Assembly (NCBI RefSeq): GCF_010730575.1
Contig: NZ_AP022614.1
Span: 868,001-932,000, forward strand
Direction of reading: 5' to 3'
From: Mycobacterium parmense
GTDB lineage: Bacteria; Actinomycetota; Actinomycetes; Mycobacteriales; Mycobacteriaceae
Length of the DNA stretch: 64,000 bases
Position numbers and translations under genes: made by a program. A model generated the notes under the pieces. It had not been told where the DNA came from. It saw only the letters and a program-made list of their open reading frames with translations, and did not search any database. How positions within the stretch are numbered: position 1 is the first letter of the stretch; every line of letters starts with the position of its first letter. Of this stretch, positions 52,594 to 61,902 are shown piece after piece.

Positions 52594-54156
52594 GTGGGCA
52601 TGGGGTTGTATCGCCGCGACAAGATCGCGCGCACGCTGCTGACCTGGACGGCAATCGGTGCCGTGGCGCTCGTTGCGGCCGGCTGCCTCCGCGTCGTCGG
52701 CGGGCGCGCCGTCATGGCCGGGCCCAAACTCGGCCAACCGGTGGAGTGGACGCCGTGCCGGTCGGCCAACCCGAAGGTCAAGATCCCGGGTGGCGCGATG
52801 TGCGGCAAGCTGGCCGTGCCGGTGGACTACAACGACCTCGGCGGCGAGGTGGCGGTGCTGGCGATGATCCGGTTCCCTGCCACCGGCGACAAGATCGGTT
52901 CGCTGGTGATCAATCCCGGCGGACCCGGCGAGTCGGGCATCGACGCGGCCCTCGGCGTCGTGCAGACGCTGCCCAAGCGGGTCCGTGAGCGCTTCGACCT
53001 GGTGGGCTTCGACCCCCGCGGGGTGGGATCGTCGCGCCCGGCGCTGTGGTGCAACTCCGACGCCGACAACGACCGGCTGCGCACCGAGCCGGACGTCGAC
53101 TACAGCCCGGCGGGTGTGGCCCACATCGAGGACGAAACCAAGGACTTCGTCGGCCGTTGTGTGGACAAGATGGGCAAGAACTTCCTGGCCAACGTCGGGA
53201 CGGTCAACGTCGCCCGCGACCTCGACGCCATCCGTACGGCGCTGGGCGACGACAAGCTGACCTACCTCGGCTACTCCTACGGCACCAGGATCGGCTCGGC
53301 CTACGCGGAGGCGTACCCGCAGAACGTGCGGGCGATGATCCTCGACGGCGCCGTCGACCCCAACGCCGACCCCATCGAGGCGGATCTGCGCCAGGCCAAG
53401 GGATTTCAGGACGCCTTCAACGACTATGCCGCCGACTGCGCCAAGCAGCCGACGTGCCCGCTGGGCACCGACCCGGCCAAGGCCGTCGACGTCTACCACA
53501 GCCTGGTGGACCCGATGGTCGACCCGGACAACCCGATGATCGGCAGGCCGGTGCCCACCAAGGACCCGCGCGGCCTGAGCTACAGCGACGCCGTCGTGGG
53601 CACCATCATGGCGCTGTACTCGCCGACCCTGTGGCACCACCTGACCGACGGCCTGAGCGAACTGGTCGACCATCACGGCGACACGTTGCTGGCGCTGGCC
53701 GACATGTACATGCGCCGAGACCCGCACGGCCACTACTCGAACGCCACCGACGCCCGGGTGGCCATCAACTGCGTCGACCAGCCGCCGATCACCGACCGCG
53801 CCAAGGTGATCGACGAGGATCGCCGCTCGCGCGAGATCGCGCCGTTCATGAGCTACGGCAAGTTCACCGGTGACGCCCCGTTGGGCACCTGCGCGTTCTG
53901 GCCGGTGCCGCCGACGAGCAAGCCGCACACCATCTCCGCCCCCGGTCTGGCGCCTACCGTGGTGGTGTCGACCACCCACGACCCGGCGACTCCGTACAAG
54001 GCCGGGGTGGACCTGGCCAACGAGTTGCGCAGCTCCCTGCTCACCTTCGACGGCACCCAGCACACCGTGGTGTTCCAGGGCGACAGTTGCATCGACAACT
54101 ACGTGACCGCCTATCTGGTGGGCGGCTCGACGCCGCCCAGCGGCGCGAAGTGCTGA
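52594..54156 (+). CDS. caeA: Cell-envelope serine protease/carboxylesterase CaeA (Hip1)
   Basis: A 520-residue lipoprotein-type alpha/beta hydrolase, the same length as M. tuberculosis CaeA/Hip1 (Rv2224c). The N-terminal signal ends with the lipobox-like LVAAGC at about residue 31. The nucleophile is the Ser in YLGYSYGTRIGSAY (Ser228 by alignment), with the Asp in TTHDPATPY and His in DGTQHTVV (aligned to Asp463 and His490). It sits in the cell wall, where the enzyme cleaves GroEL2 and modulates host responses in M. tuberculosis. The GTG at 52594 matches the known N terminus. A paralogue follows 170 bases on. Confidence 0.93.
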   Translation: MGMGLYRRDKIARTLLTWTAIGAVALVAAGCLRVVGGRAVMAGPKLGQPVEWTPCRSANPKVKIPGGAMCGKLAVPVDYNDLGGEVAVLAMIRFPATGDKIGSLVINPGGPGESGIDAALGVVQTLPKRVRERFDLVGFDPRGVGSSRPALWCNSDADNDRLRTEPDVDYSPAGVAHIEDETKDFVGRCVDKMGKNFLANVGTVNVARDLDAIRTALGDDKLTYLGYSYGTRIGSAYAEAYPQNVRAMILDGAVDPNADPIEADLRQAKGFQDAFNDYAADCAKQPTCPLGTDPAKAVDVYHSLVDPMVDPDNPMIGRPVPTKDPRGLSYSDAVVGTIMALYSPTLWHHLTDGLSELVDHHGDTLLALADMYMRRDPHGHYSNATDARVAINCVDQPPITDRAKVIDEDRRSREIAPFMSYGKFTGDAPLGTCAFWPVPPTSKPHTISAPGLAPTVVVSTTHDPATPYKAGVDLANELRSSLLTFDGTQHTVVFQGDSCIDNYVTAYLVGGSTPPSGAKC

Positions 54157-54326
54157 GCCCGGTGACGGTGGGACCCCCGGAGTGCGACGAGGTGGCGGCG
54201 GCTCCCACCTGCCGGGGGGCCGGCAATCAGGCTGCGCGCGTTACCTTCTGACGCCGCACCGACAACGCGGGCTCGAGACCAAGGCGTAACCGTTTCGCGC
54301 TGCCACGGGTATGCGGGGCTGCAACG

Positions 54327-55886
54327 ATGACTGCCATGCCGCGCCTGAGACCGTTGAGTTCGGCGCTGTTGTCGTTGGGGTTGCTGGTCGGTGGGCAGGT
54401 GCCGCAGGCCGTCGCGACCCCGGAAGCGGGCGCGGGCCAGACACCGGGACCGACTCCGCCCGCGGCCGCAGCGTTGCAGAGTTGGGGTGACTGCGGCCAA
54501 TTCCTCACCGACCCCGGCGGCATCCCCGCCGGCGCGCAATGCTCGACCGTGTCCGTCCCGGTCGACTACGACAACCCGGGCGGGGCGCAGGCCAAGCTGG
54601 CGGTGATCCGCGTCCGCGCGACCGGCCGCCGGCTCGGCTCGCTGCTGATCAACCCGGGTGGCCCCGGGGCGTCCGCGGTCGACATGGTGGCCGGGATGTC
54701 GTCGGACATGGAGAACACCGACATCCGGCGCAACTTCGATCTGGTCGGCTTCGACCCGCGCGGGGTGGGTCACTCGACCCCCTCGCTGCGGTGCCGCACG
54801 GACGCCGAGTTCGACGCCTACCGGCGCGAGCCGATGGTCGATTACAGCCCCGCCGGTGTGGCGCACATCGAGTCGCTCTACCGGCAGCTGGCCCAGCAAT
54901 GCGTCAACCGGATGGGCACCCCCTTCCTGGCCAACGTCGGCACCGCGTCCGCCGCGCGGGACATGGACGCCGTGCGCGCGGCGCTGGGCGAGAACCAGAT
55001 CAACTACCTCGGCTACAGCTACGGCACCGAGCTGGGGACGGTTTACCTCGAGCACTTCGGCAACCACGTCCGCACGATGGTGCTCGACGGCGCCATCGAC
55101 CCGACGGTCGACCCCGTGCGCGAGAACATCGAGCAGATGGCGGGATTTCAGACCGCCTTCAACGACTACGCCGCCGACTGCGCCCGCTCACCGGGCTGCC
55201 CGCTGGGCACCAATCCCGCGCAGTTCGTCGCCCGCTATCACGCCCTGGTCGATCCGCTGGTCACCCGGCCCGGCCGGACCTCGGATCCGCGTGGCCTGAG
55301 CTACGCCGACGCGACGACCGGCACCATCAACGCGCTTTACACTCCGCAACATTGGAAATACCTGACCAGCGGTCTGCTCGGGCTGCAGCGCGGCACCGAC
55401 GCCGGCGACCTGCTGGCGCTGGCCGACGACTACGACGGCCGCGACCGCAACGGCCACTACGACAACGACCAGGACGCCTTCAACGCGATCCGCTGCGTGG
55501 ACGCGCCGACCCCGACGGACTCGGCCAGCTGGGTCGCCGCCGACCAGCGGATCCGCCAGGCCGCGCCGTTCCTGAGCTACGGGCCGTTCACCGGCAGCGC
55601 CCCCCGCGACCTGTGCGCGCTGTGGCCGGTGCCGCCGACGTCGGCGCCGCACACCGCGCAGGCCGCGGCGCCGGGCAAGGTCGTCGTCGTCTCCACCACG
55701 CACGACCCGGCCACCCCCTACCAGTCGGGGGTGAACCTGGCCCGCCAGCTCGGCGGCCCGTTGATCACCTACGACGGGACGCAGCACACGGCGGTGTTCA
55801 ACGGCAACCAGTGCGTGGACACCGCGGTGGTGCGCTACCTGGTCCTCGGCGCGCTGCCGCCCGCGGGCTACCGATGCCGGTCCTAA
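54327..55886 (+). CDS. Secreted CaeA paralogue, alpha/beta hydrolase (Rv2223c-like)
   Basis: A 519-residue secreted alpha/beta hydrolase, similar to the adjacent caeA over its whole length. It has a type I signal (LSSALLSLGLLVGGQVPQAVA), not a lipobox. The nucleophile Ser is in YLGYSYGTELGTVY, the Asp in STTHDPATPY and the His in DGTQHTAVF. The C-terminal CVDTAVVRYLV resembles tripeptidyl aminopeptidases. It is probably the exported partner of caeA created by tandem duplication. The start could be ATG 54327 or 54336. The function of Rv2223c-type proteins is not known. Confidence 0.85.
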   Translation: MTAMPRLRPLSSALLSLGLLVGGQVPQAVATPEAGAGQTPGPTPPAAAALQSWGDCGQFLTDPGGIPAGAQCSTVSVPVDYDNPGGAQAKLAVIRVRATGRRLGSLLINPGGPGASAVDMVAGMSSDMENTDIRRNFDLVGFDPRGVGHSTPSLRCRTDAEFDAYRREPMVDYSPAGVAHIESLYRQLAQQCVNRMGTPFLANVGTASAARDMDAVRAALGENQINYLGYSYGTELGTVYLEHFGNHVRTMVLDGAIDPTVDPVRENIEQMAGFQTAFNDYAADCARSPGCPLGTNPAQFVARYHALVDPLVTRPGRTSDPRGLSYADATTGTINALYTPQHWKYLTSGLLGLQRGTDAGDLLALADDYDGRDRNGHYDNDQDAFNAIRCVDAPTPTDSASWVAADQRIRQAAPFLSYGPFTGSAPRDLCALWPVPPTSAPHTAQAAAPGKVVVVSTTHDPATPYQSGVNLARQLGGPLITYDGTQHTAVFNGNQCVDTAVVRYLVLGALPPAGYRCRS

Positions 55887-55938
55887 CCGCTTTGACCACC
55901 TTGTTTGCAATGTTCGCAACGGTTGTGAACCGGCTTCG

Positions 55939-55970
55939 GTAACACAGAATTAACACCGATTGCATACTGT
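55939..55970 (+). promoter_or_regulatory. Predicted glnA2 promoter with a GlnR-like AC-n9-AC pair
   Basis: GTAAC (55939-55943), six bases, TTAAC (55950-55954) fits the GlnR-type AC-n9-AC pattern (AC at 55942-55943 and 55953-55954). TACTGT at 55965-55970 is a -10 box seven bases before the glnA2 ATG, leaving no leader. Control by GlnR is a hypothesis. Confidence 0.45.
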
Positions 55971-55977
55971 TCGGGTT

Positions 55978-57318
55978 ATGGATCGACAGAAGGAATTCGT
56001 CCTGCGCACGCTGGAGGAACGGGACATCCGCTTCGTACGGCTCTGGTTCACAGATGTGCTCGGTTTCCTCAAGTCGGTCGCGATCGCCCCCGCCGAACTC
56101 GAAGGCGCGTTCGAGGAGGGCATCGGCTTCGACGGGTCCTCGATCGAGGGCTTCGCGCGGGTCTCGGAGTCCGACACGGTGGCCAATCCCGACCCCTCGA
56201 CCTTCCAGGTGCTGCCGTGGGCCACCGGCTCCGGCCACCACCACTCGGCGCGGATGTTCTGCGACATCACCATGCCGGACGGCTCGCCGTCGTGGGCCGA
56301 CCCGCGCCATGTGCTGCGTCGCCAGCTGCAGAAGGCTAACGACCTCGGATTCTCCTGCTACGTGCATCCCGAAATCGAATTCTTCCTGCTCAAGCCCGGG
56401 CCCGACGGCGGCGCCGAGCCGGTGCCCGTCGACAGCGCCGGCTATTTCGACCAGGCGGTGCACGACTCGGCGTCGAACTTCCGCCGCCACGCGATCGAAG
56501 CCCTGGAGTTCATGGGCATCTCGGTGGAGTTCAGCCACCACGAGGGCGCGCCCGGCCAGCAGGAGATCGACCTGCGATTCGCCGACGCGCTGTCGATGGC
56601 CGACAACGTGATGACGTTCCGCTACGTCATCAAGGAGGTCGCGATCGAGAACGGTGCCCGGGCGTCGTTCATGCCCAAGCCGTTCGGCCAGCACCCCGGC
56701 TCGGCCATGCACACGCACATGAGCCTGTTCGAGGGTGACGTCAACGCCTTCCACAGCGCCGACGACCCGCTGCAGCTGTCGGACGTGGGCAAGTCCTTCA
56801 TCGCCGGGATCCTCGAGCACGCCTCCGAGATCAGCGCCGTCACCAACCAGTGGGTCAACTCCTACAAGCGCCTGGTGGTCGGCGGGGAGGCGCCCACCGC
56901 CGCCTCGTGGGGTGCGGCCAACCGGTCCGCGCTGGTGCGGGTGCCGATGTACACGCCCCACAAGACGTCGTCGCGGCGCATCGAGGTGCGCAGCCCCGAC
57001 TCGGCGTGCAACCCGTATCTGGCCTTTGCCGTGCTGCTGGCCGCCGGGCTGCGCGGGGTGGAGAAGGGCTACGTGCTGGGGCCGCAGGCCGAGGACAACG
57101 TCTGGGACCTCACCCCCGAGGAGCGCCTGGCGATGGGCTACCGCGAACTGCCGACCAGTCTCGACAGCGCGCTGAAGGCGATGGAGGCCTCCGAGCTGGT
57201 CGCCGAGACGTTGGGGGAGCACGTTTTCGACTTCTTCCTGCGCAACAAGCGCACCGAGTGGGCGAACTACCGCAGCCACGTCACGCCCTACGAGCTGAGC
57301 ACCTACCTGTCGCTGTAA
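55978..57318 (+). CDS. glnA2: Type I glutamine synthetase GlnA2
   Basis: A 446-residue glutamine synthetase, the same length as M. tuberculosis GlnA2 (Rv2222c). IGFDGSSIEGFARVSESD is the N-terminal signature, EIEFFLLKP and HHEGAPGQQEIDLRF carry metal and glutamate ligands, and FMPKPFGQHPGSAMHTHMSL lies near the ATP site. The adenylylation-loop region with a Tyr near NPYLAFAVLLAAGLRG is not the classic NLYDLPPE, consistent with GlnA2 not being a standard adenylylation target. Its physiological substrate is debated. It precedes glnE in the same direction; glnA1 is not in the window. Confidence 0.95.
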   Translation: MDRQKEFVLRTLEERDIRFVRLWFTDVLGFLKSVAIAPAELEGAFEEGIGFDGSSIEGFARVSESDTVANPDPSTFQVLPWATGSGHHHSARMFCDITMPDGSPSWADPRHVLRRQLQKANDLGFSCYVHPEIEFFLLKPGPDGGAEPVPVDSAGYFDQAVHDSASNFRRHAIEALEFMGISVEFSHHEGAPGQQEIDLRFADALSMADNVMTFRYVIKEVAIENGARASFMPKPFGQHPGSAMHTHMSLFEGDVNAFHSADDPLQLSDVGKSFIAGILEHASEISAVTNQWVNSYKRLVVGGEAPTAASWGAANRSALVRVPMYTPHKTSSRRIEVRSPDSACNPYLAFAVLLAAGLRGVEKGYVLGPQAEDNVWDLTPEERLAMGYRELPTSLDSALKAMEASELVAETLGEHVFDFFLRNKRTEWANYRSHVTPYELSTYLSL

Positions 57319-57362
57319 CCGACACCGCTCGACGCCTGGTCCGGACGATCGGCGGGTTGCGC

Positions 57363-57368
57363 TACGGT
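57363..57368 (+). promoter_or_regulatory. Predicted -10 box for glnE
   Basis: TACGGT is followed by seven bases and the GTG at 57376 (two codons inside the listed CDS), the leaderless spacing. This supports 57376 as an alternative start. Confidence 0.4.
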
Positions 57369-57369
57369 C

Positions 57370-60366
57370 GTGGTCGTGACCAGACCCGCGACGCAGCGCC
57401 CACGTTTGCCCAGCGTCGGCCGGCTCGGTCTGGTCGACCCCCCCGCGGGCGAACGCCTTTCCCAGCTGGGCTGGTCCGGCCGTGACGACCAGGCGCACGT
57501 CGACCTGCTGTGGTCCTTGTCGCGCGCACCCGATCCAGACGCCGCGCTGCGGGCCCTGGTGCGGCTGTCGGAGAATCCCGACACCAAGTGGGACGAGCTC
57601 AACGCGGCCCTGCTGACCGAACGCCCGTTGCGCGGGCGGCTGTTCAGCGTCCTCGGGTCGTCGCTGGCGCTGGGCGATCACCTGGTCGCCAACCCGCAGT
57701 CCTGGAAGCTGTTGCGCGGCAAGCTCACTCTGCCTTCGCGGGACGAACTGCGTTCGGTGTTCACCGACTGTGTCGAGCAGTCGCTGGCCGGACCGGGCTC
57801 GGCGCTGACGCGGCTGCGGGTGCTCTACCGCGACCAGCTCCTTGTCCTGGCCGCGCTCGATTTGGCCGCGACGGTCGAGGACGAGCCGGTGCTGCCGTTC
57901 ACCGTGGTCGGCGCCCACCTGTCGGACCTGGCGGACGCGGCGCTGGGTGCCGCGCTGCGGGTGGCCGAGGTCAGCGTATGCGGCGACCGGACTCCGCCCC
58001 GCCTGGCGGTCATCGCGATGGGCAAATGCGGTGCCCGCGAACTGAATTACGTCAGCGACGTCGACGTCATCTTCGTGGCGGAGAACGCCGACGCGCTGAG
58101 CGCCCGCGTCGCCGGGGAGATGATGCAGGTGGCTTCGGCCGCGTTCTTCGAGGTCGATGCGGGCCTTCGGCCGGAGGGGCGCAGCGGCGAGCTGGTCCGC
58201 ACGGTCGAGTCGCACGTCGCCTACTACCAGCGCTGGGCCAAGACGTGGGAGTTCCAGGCGTTGCTCAAGGCCCGGGTGGCGGTCGGCGACGCCGAGCTCG
58301 GCCAGCGCTACCTCGCGGCGTTGATGCCGATGGTGTGGATCGCCTGCGAACGCGAGGATTTCGTGGTCGAGGTCCAGGCGATGCGCCGGCGGGTCGAGCA
58401 GCTGGTGCCCGCCGACGTCCGCGCCCGCGAAATCAAGCTCGGCAGTGGGGGATTGCGCGACGTGGAGTTCGCCGTGCAGCTGCTGCAGCTGGTGCACGGC
58501 CGCAGCGACGAGTCGCTGCACGTGGCGTCGACGGTCGACGCGCTGGCGGCGCTGGGCGCCGGCGGCTACGTCGGCCGCGAGGACACCGCCAACCTGACCG
58601 CCTCCTATGAGTTCCTGCGGCTGCTCGAGCACCGGCTGCAGCTGCAGCGCCTCAAGCGAACCCATCTGCTGCCGGAGGCCGACGACGAGGAGGCGGTGCG
58701 CTGGCTGGCGCGCGCGGCCCACATCCGCCCGGACGGCCGGCACGACGCCGCCGGGGTGCTGCGCCGCGAGCTCAAGCACCAGAACGTGCGGGTGTCGCAG
58801 CTGCACGCCAAGCTCTTCTACCAGCCGCTGCTGGAGTCGATCGGCCCCACCGGCCTGGAGATCCGGCACGGCATGACGCCCGGGGCCGCCGAGCGGCAGC
58901 TGGCCGCGCTGGGCTACGAGGGGCCGCAGACCGCGCTCAAGCACATGTCGGCGCTGGTCAACCAGAGCGGCAGGCGCGGGCGCGTGCAGTCGGTGCTGCT
59001 GCCGCGTCTGCTGAACTGGATGTCGTATGCGCCGGACCCCGACGGCGGGCTGCTGGCCTACCGGCGGCTGTCCGAGGCGCTGGCGGGGGAGAGCTGGTAT
59101 CTGGCCACGCTGCGCGACAAGCCCGCGGTGGCCAAGCGACTCATGCACGTACTCGGGACGTCGGCGTACGTGCCGGACCTGCTGATGCGCGCGCCGCGGG
59201 TGATACAGAGCTACGGCGACGGCCCGGCCGGTCCCAAGCTGCTCGAAACCGAACCCGGCGCCGTGGCGCGCGCGCTGGTCACGTCGGCGAGCCGCTATCA
59301 GGACCCGGTACGCGCCATCGCCGCTGCGCGCGCGTTGCGCCGCCGCGAGCTGGCCCGCATCGGCTCGGCCGACCTGCTCGGCATGCTCTACGTCACCGAC
59401 GTGTGCAAGGCGCTGACGTCGGTGTGGGTGGCCGTGCTGCAGGCCGCGCTCGAGGCGATGATCCGGGTCAACCTGCCCGACGATGGCACCTCGAAGGGCA
59501 AGGCGCCTGCGGCCATCGCGGTGATCGGCATGGGCCGGCTGGGCGGCGCCGAGCTGGGCTACGGCTCGGACGCCGACGTCCTGTTCGTGTGCGAGCCGAA
59601 CCCCGGCGTCGAGGATTCCGTGGCCATCCGCTGGTCGACCACCGTCGCCGAGCAGGTGCGCACGCTGCTGGGTACCCCGAGCGTCGATCCGCCGCTGGAG
59701 GTCGACGCCAACCTGCGGCCCGAGGGCCGCAACGGTCCGCTGGTCCGCACGCTGGGCGCGTACGCCGCCTACTACGCGCAGTGGGCGCAGCCGTGGGAGG
59801 TGCAGGCACTGCTGCGCGCGCACGCGGTCGCCGGCGACGCGGACCTGGGCGAGCGGTTCATGCTGATGGCCGACAAGACGCGCTACCCGCCCGACGGCAT
59901 CTCGGCCGACACCGTGCGCGAGATCCGCCGCATGAAGGCTCGCGTCGAGTCGGAGCGACTGCCGCGCGGCGCCGACCCCAACACTCACACCAAGCTGGGA
60001 CGCGGGGGACTGGCCGACGTCGAATGGACCGTGCAGCTGCTGCAGCTGCGGCACGCGCACGAGATCCCGGCGCTGCACAACACGTCGACCCTGGAGTCGC
60101 TGGACGCGATCGCCGCGGCGGGACTGGCCGCCGACGACGAGGTGGAGCTGTTGCGCCACGCGTGGCTGACCGCGACGCGGGCCCGCAACGCGCTGGTGCT
60201 GGTCCGCGGCAAAGCCACCGACCAGCTGCCGGGCCCGGGCCGCCAGCTCAACGCCGTCGCGGTGGCGGCGGGTTGGCACAGCGACGACGGCAGCGAGTTC
60301 CTGGACAACTATCTGCGGGTGACGCGGCGAGCGAAAGCGGTGGTGCGCAAGGTGTTCGGAAGTTGA
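57370..60366 (+). CDS. glnE: Glutamine synthetase adenylyltransferase GlnE
   Basis: A 998-residue bifunctional enzyme. The first half has the deadenylylation nucleotidyltransferase motif [18 protein letters not shown] (about residue 217), and the second half the adenylylation copy [20 protein letters not shown] (about residue 718). [10 protein letters not shown] and [14 protein letters not shown] are the matching third motifs. It adds and removes AMP on glutamine synthetase in response to nitrogen. It is about four residues longer than M. tuberculosis GlnE, mainly through an insertion near [13 protein letters not shown] 57370 follows the homologue; 57376 has a leaderless -10 box. Confidence 0.95.
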   Translation: MVVTRPATQRPRLPSVGRLGLVDPPAGERLSQLGWSGRDDQAHVDLLWSLSRAPDPDAALRALVRLSENPDTKWDELNAALLTERPLRGRLFSVLGSSLALGDHLVANPQSWKLLRGKLTLPSRDELRSVFTDCVEQSLAGPGSALTRLRVLYRDQLLVLAALDLAATVEDEPVLPFTVVGAHLSDLADAALGAALRVAEVSVCGDRTPPRLAVIAMGKCGARELNYVSDVDVIFVAENADALSARVAGEMMQVASAAFFEVDAGLRPEGRSGELVRTVESHVAYYQRWAKTWEFQALLKARVAVGDAELGQRYLAALMPMVWIACEREDFVVEVQAMRRRVEQLVPADVRAREIKLGSGGLRDVEFAVQLLQLVHGRSDESLHVASTVDALAALGAGGYVGREDTANLTASYEFLRLLEHRLQLQRLKRTHLLPEADDEEAVRWLARAAHIRPDGRHDAAGVLRRELKHQNVRVSQLHAKLFYQPLLESIGPTGLEIRHGMTPGAAERQLAALGYEGPQTALKHMSALVNQSGRRGRVQSVLLPRLLNWMSYAPDPDGGLLAYRRLSEALAGESWYLATLRDKPAVAKRLMHVLGTSAYVPDLLMRAPRVIQSYGDGPAGPKLLETEPGAVARALVTSASRYQDPVRAIAAARALRRRELARIGSADLLGMLYVTDVCKALTSVWVAVLQAALEAMIRVNLPDDGTSKGKAPAAIAVIGMGRLGGAELGYGSDADVLFVCEPNPGVEDSVAIRWSTTVAEQVRTLLGTPSVDPPLEVDANLRPEGRNGPLVRTLGAYAAYYAQWAQPWEVQALLRAHAVAGDADLGERFMLMADKTRYPPDGISADTVREIRRMKARVESERLPRGADPNTHTKLGRGGLADVEWTVQLLQLRHAHEIPALHNTSTLESLDAIAAAGLAADDEVELLRHAWLTATRARNALVLVRGKATDQLPGPGRQLNAVAVAAGWHSDDGSEFLDNYLRVTRRAKAVVRKVFGS

Positions 60367-60392
60367 GTCACGAGGCTCGCGGGTTGAACGCC

Positions 60393-61007
60393 ATGTTCGA
60401 GGTGCTCAGCGCGGCCGAGGCCGACCGGGTGACGGCTCTGTACGCTCCACTGGCCGACGCCGTCCGGGAACTCGTCGATGCCACCATCCGCACCGAGGTG
60501 GACGACGAGGTCGTCGCCGAAGCCCGGTCCGCGATCGAGGCGGTCACCCGGTCGTTGCGGCAACGCACCCGGCCGGTCGGCGTCAGCTACCGCGTCGACG
60601 GGCGGGCGTTGCCGCTGGGCAACGCCGCGGTGGGCGTCTGCAACCCGATCGCCCCGCCGGTCGTCGTCCACCACGAGGGCGGCGGCCGCTGCCGGAGCGA
60701 GTTCGTGCTGGGCGCCCCGTACGAGGGGCCACCCGGCCTGGTGCACGGCGGCGTCAGCGCGCTGGTGCTCGACCACATGCTCGGCGAGGCGGCCAGCGAA
60801 GGGCTGGCCAAGCCGCGTTTCACCGGGACCATCACGGTGAAGTACCTGCGCGGCACGCCGCTGGGCCCGCTGCGCTGCGACGCCTGGATCGAGCGCAAGC
60901 AGGGCGTGAAAGTCTTTGCCCGCGGCACCATCTCGGACTCCGCCGGCGTCACCGTCGAAGCGGACGGAGTGTTCATCGAGCCGGCGTGGGCGCGGGAAGC
61001 GCAATGA
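60393..61007 (+). CDS. PaaI-type acyl-CoA thioesterase
   Basis: A 204-residue protein with a hotdog fold in the second half: GPPGLVHGGVSALVLDHMLG is the hotdog signature, where the Asp-His motif sits, and TITVKYLRGTPLGPLRCDAWI completes the core. The first 80 residues are helical. It should hydrolyse a medium or aryl acyl-CoA. It may start instead at TTG 60363, which overlaps the glnE TGA and would give 214 residues by translational coupling; ATG 60393 has no clear ribosome site. It shares ATGA overlap with the LLM gene that follows. Confidence 0.75.
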   Translation: MFEVLSAAEADRVTALYAPLADAVRELVDATIRTEVDDEVVAEARSAIEAVTRSLRQRTRPVGVSYRVDGRALPLGNAAVGVCNPIAPPVVVHHEGGGRCRSEFVLGAPYEGPPGLVHGGVSALVLDHMLGEAASEGLAKPRFTGTITVKYLRGTPLGPLRCDAWIERKQGVKVFARGTISDSAGVTVEADGVFIEPAWAREAQ

Positions 61008-61864
61008 GGTTCTACGTCAGCACCGCATTCCTGAACACGCGCGAGACCATCGAAATCGCCCGGGCCGCAGACGAGCTCGGCTACGACGGCGTCGGTATAC
61101 CGGACCACGTGGTGAACCTGGAGACCCTGGACACGCCGTACCCGTACACCAAAGACGGTCAGCGTCGTTGGCAGCCGTTCACCGACTGGCCCGACCCGTG
61201 GGTGCTGGTCGGCGCGATGGCTCAGGTCACGTCGAGGCTGCGCTTCGTCACCACCGTCTACATTCCCGGCATGCGCAACCCGTACTCGACGGCGAAAGCC
61301 ATTGGCACGGCGGCGGTTCTGGCGTCGGGCCGGGTGGAGCTGGGCATCGGCGTGGGCTGGTGCCGCGAGGAATTCGCGCTGATGGGGGAGCGCTTCGACG
61401 CCCGCGGAAGGCGAACCGACGAGATCGTCGCGCTGATGAAGGCGTTGTGGCAGCCGGGCTGGACGGAATTCGAAGGCGAGTTCTACCGGGCCCCGCGCCT
61501 GGAGATGCAGCCGACGCCGCCGCCGATACCGGTGTACGTCGGCGGCCTCAGCGACGCCGCGCTGCGCCGCGCCGCCCGCAACGACGGCTGGATCGGTGAC
61601 CTGATCACGACCGACCGCGCGATCGAGGCCGTCGGCCGCTTGCGGGAGCTGCGGGCCGAAAATGGCTTGTCCTTCGACGATTTCACCGTTTTGACGCCCT
61701 TGACCGACGCGTTCACCGCCGCGGATTATCGCCGTGCCGCCGACGCCGGCATCTCGGGCATCATCACCATGCCGTGGTTGTTCTATTCAGGGTCCGACGC
61801 CTCGCTGGCCGACAAGATCGACGGCATGCGACGGTTCCGCAAAGACCTGGGGCTCGATGACTGA
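61004..61864 (+). CDS. LLM-class (luciferase-like, F420-dependent) oxidoreductase
   Basis: A 286-residue TIM-barrel protein. FYVSTAFLNTRETIEIARAA and ELGYDGVGIPDH are the N-terminal barrel motifs, and SGRVELGIGVGWCREEFALMG is the LLM-class signature. PIPVYVGGLSDAALRRAARN and DGWIGD lie in the cofactor site. The family uses F420 or FMN; F420 is likely in mycobacteria. The ATG overlaps the thioesterase TGA, so the pair is coexpressed, suggesting a small lipid or xenobiotic degradation role. It converges with the quinone reductase gene. The substrate is unknown. Confidence 0.85.
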   Translation: MRFYVSTAFLNTRETIEIARAADELGYDGVGIPDHVVNLETLDTPYPYTKDGQRRWQPFTDWPDPWVLVGAMAQVTSRLRFVTTVYIPGMRNPYSTAKAIGTAAVLASGRVELGIGVGWCREEFALMGERFDARGRRTDEIVALMKALWQPGWTEFEGEFYRAPRLEMQPTPPPIPVYVGGLSDAALRRAARNDGWIGDLITTDRAIEAVGRLRELRAENGLSFDDFTVLTPLTDAFTAADYRRAADAGISGIITMPWLFYSGSDASLADKIDGMRRFRKDLGLDD

Positions 61865-61902
61865 GGCGGATCTCGCTGCCTCCTGTGCTTGCCGAATCGG
61901 CT

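Noticed and set aside
55798..60279. A 1493-codon open frame antisense to glnA2-glnE
   Set aside because: It is a shadow of high-GC codon bias in true genes. Its protein is compositionally odd (Arg/His/Gln-rich) with no motif, and it crosses three strong coding genes.
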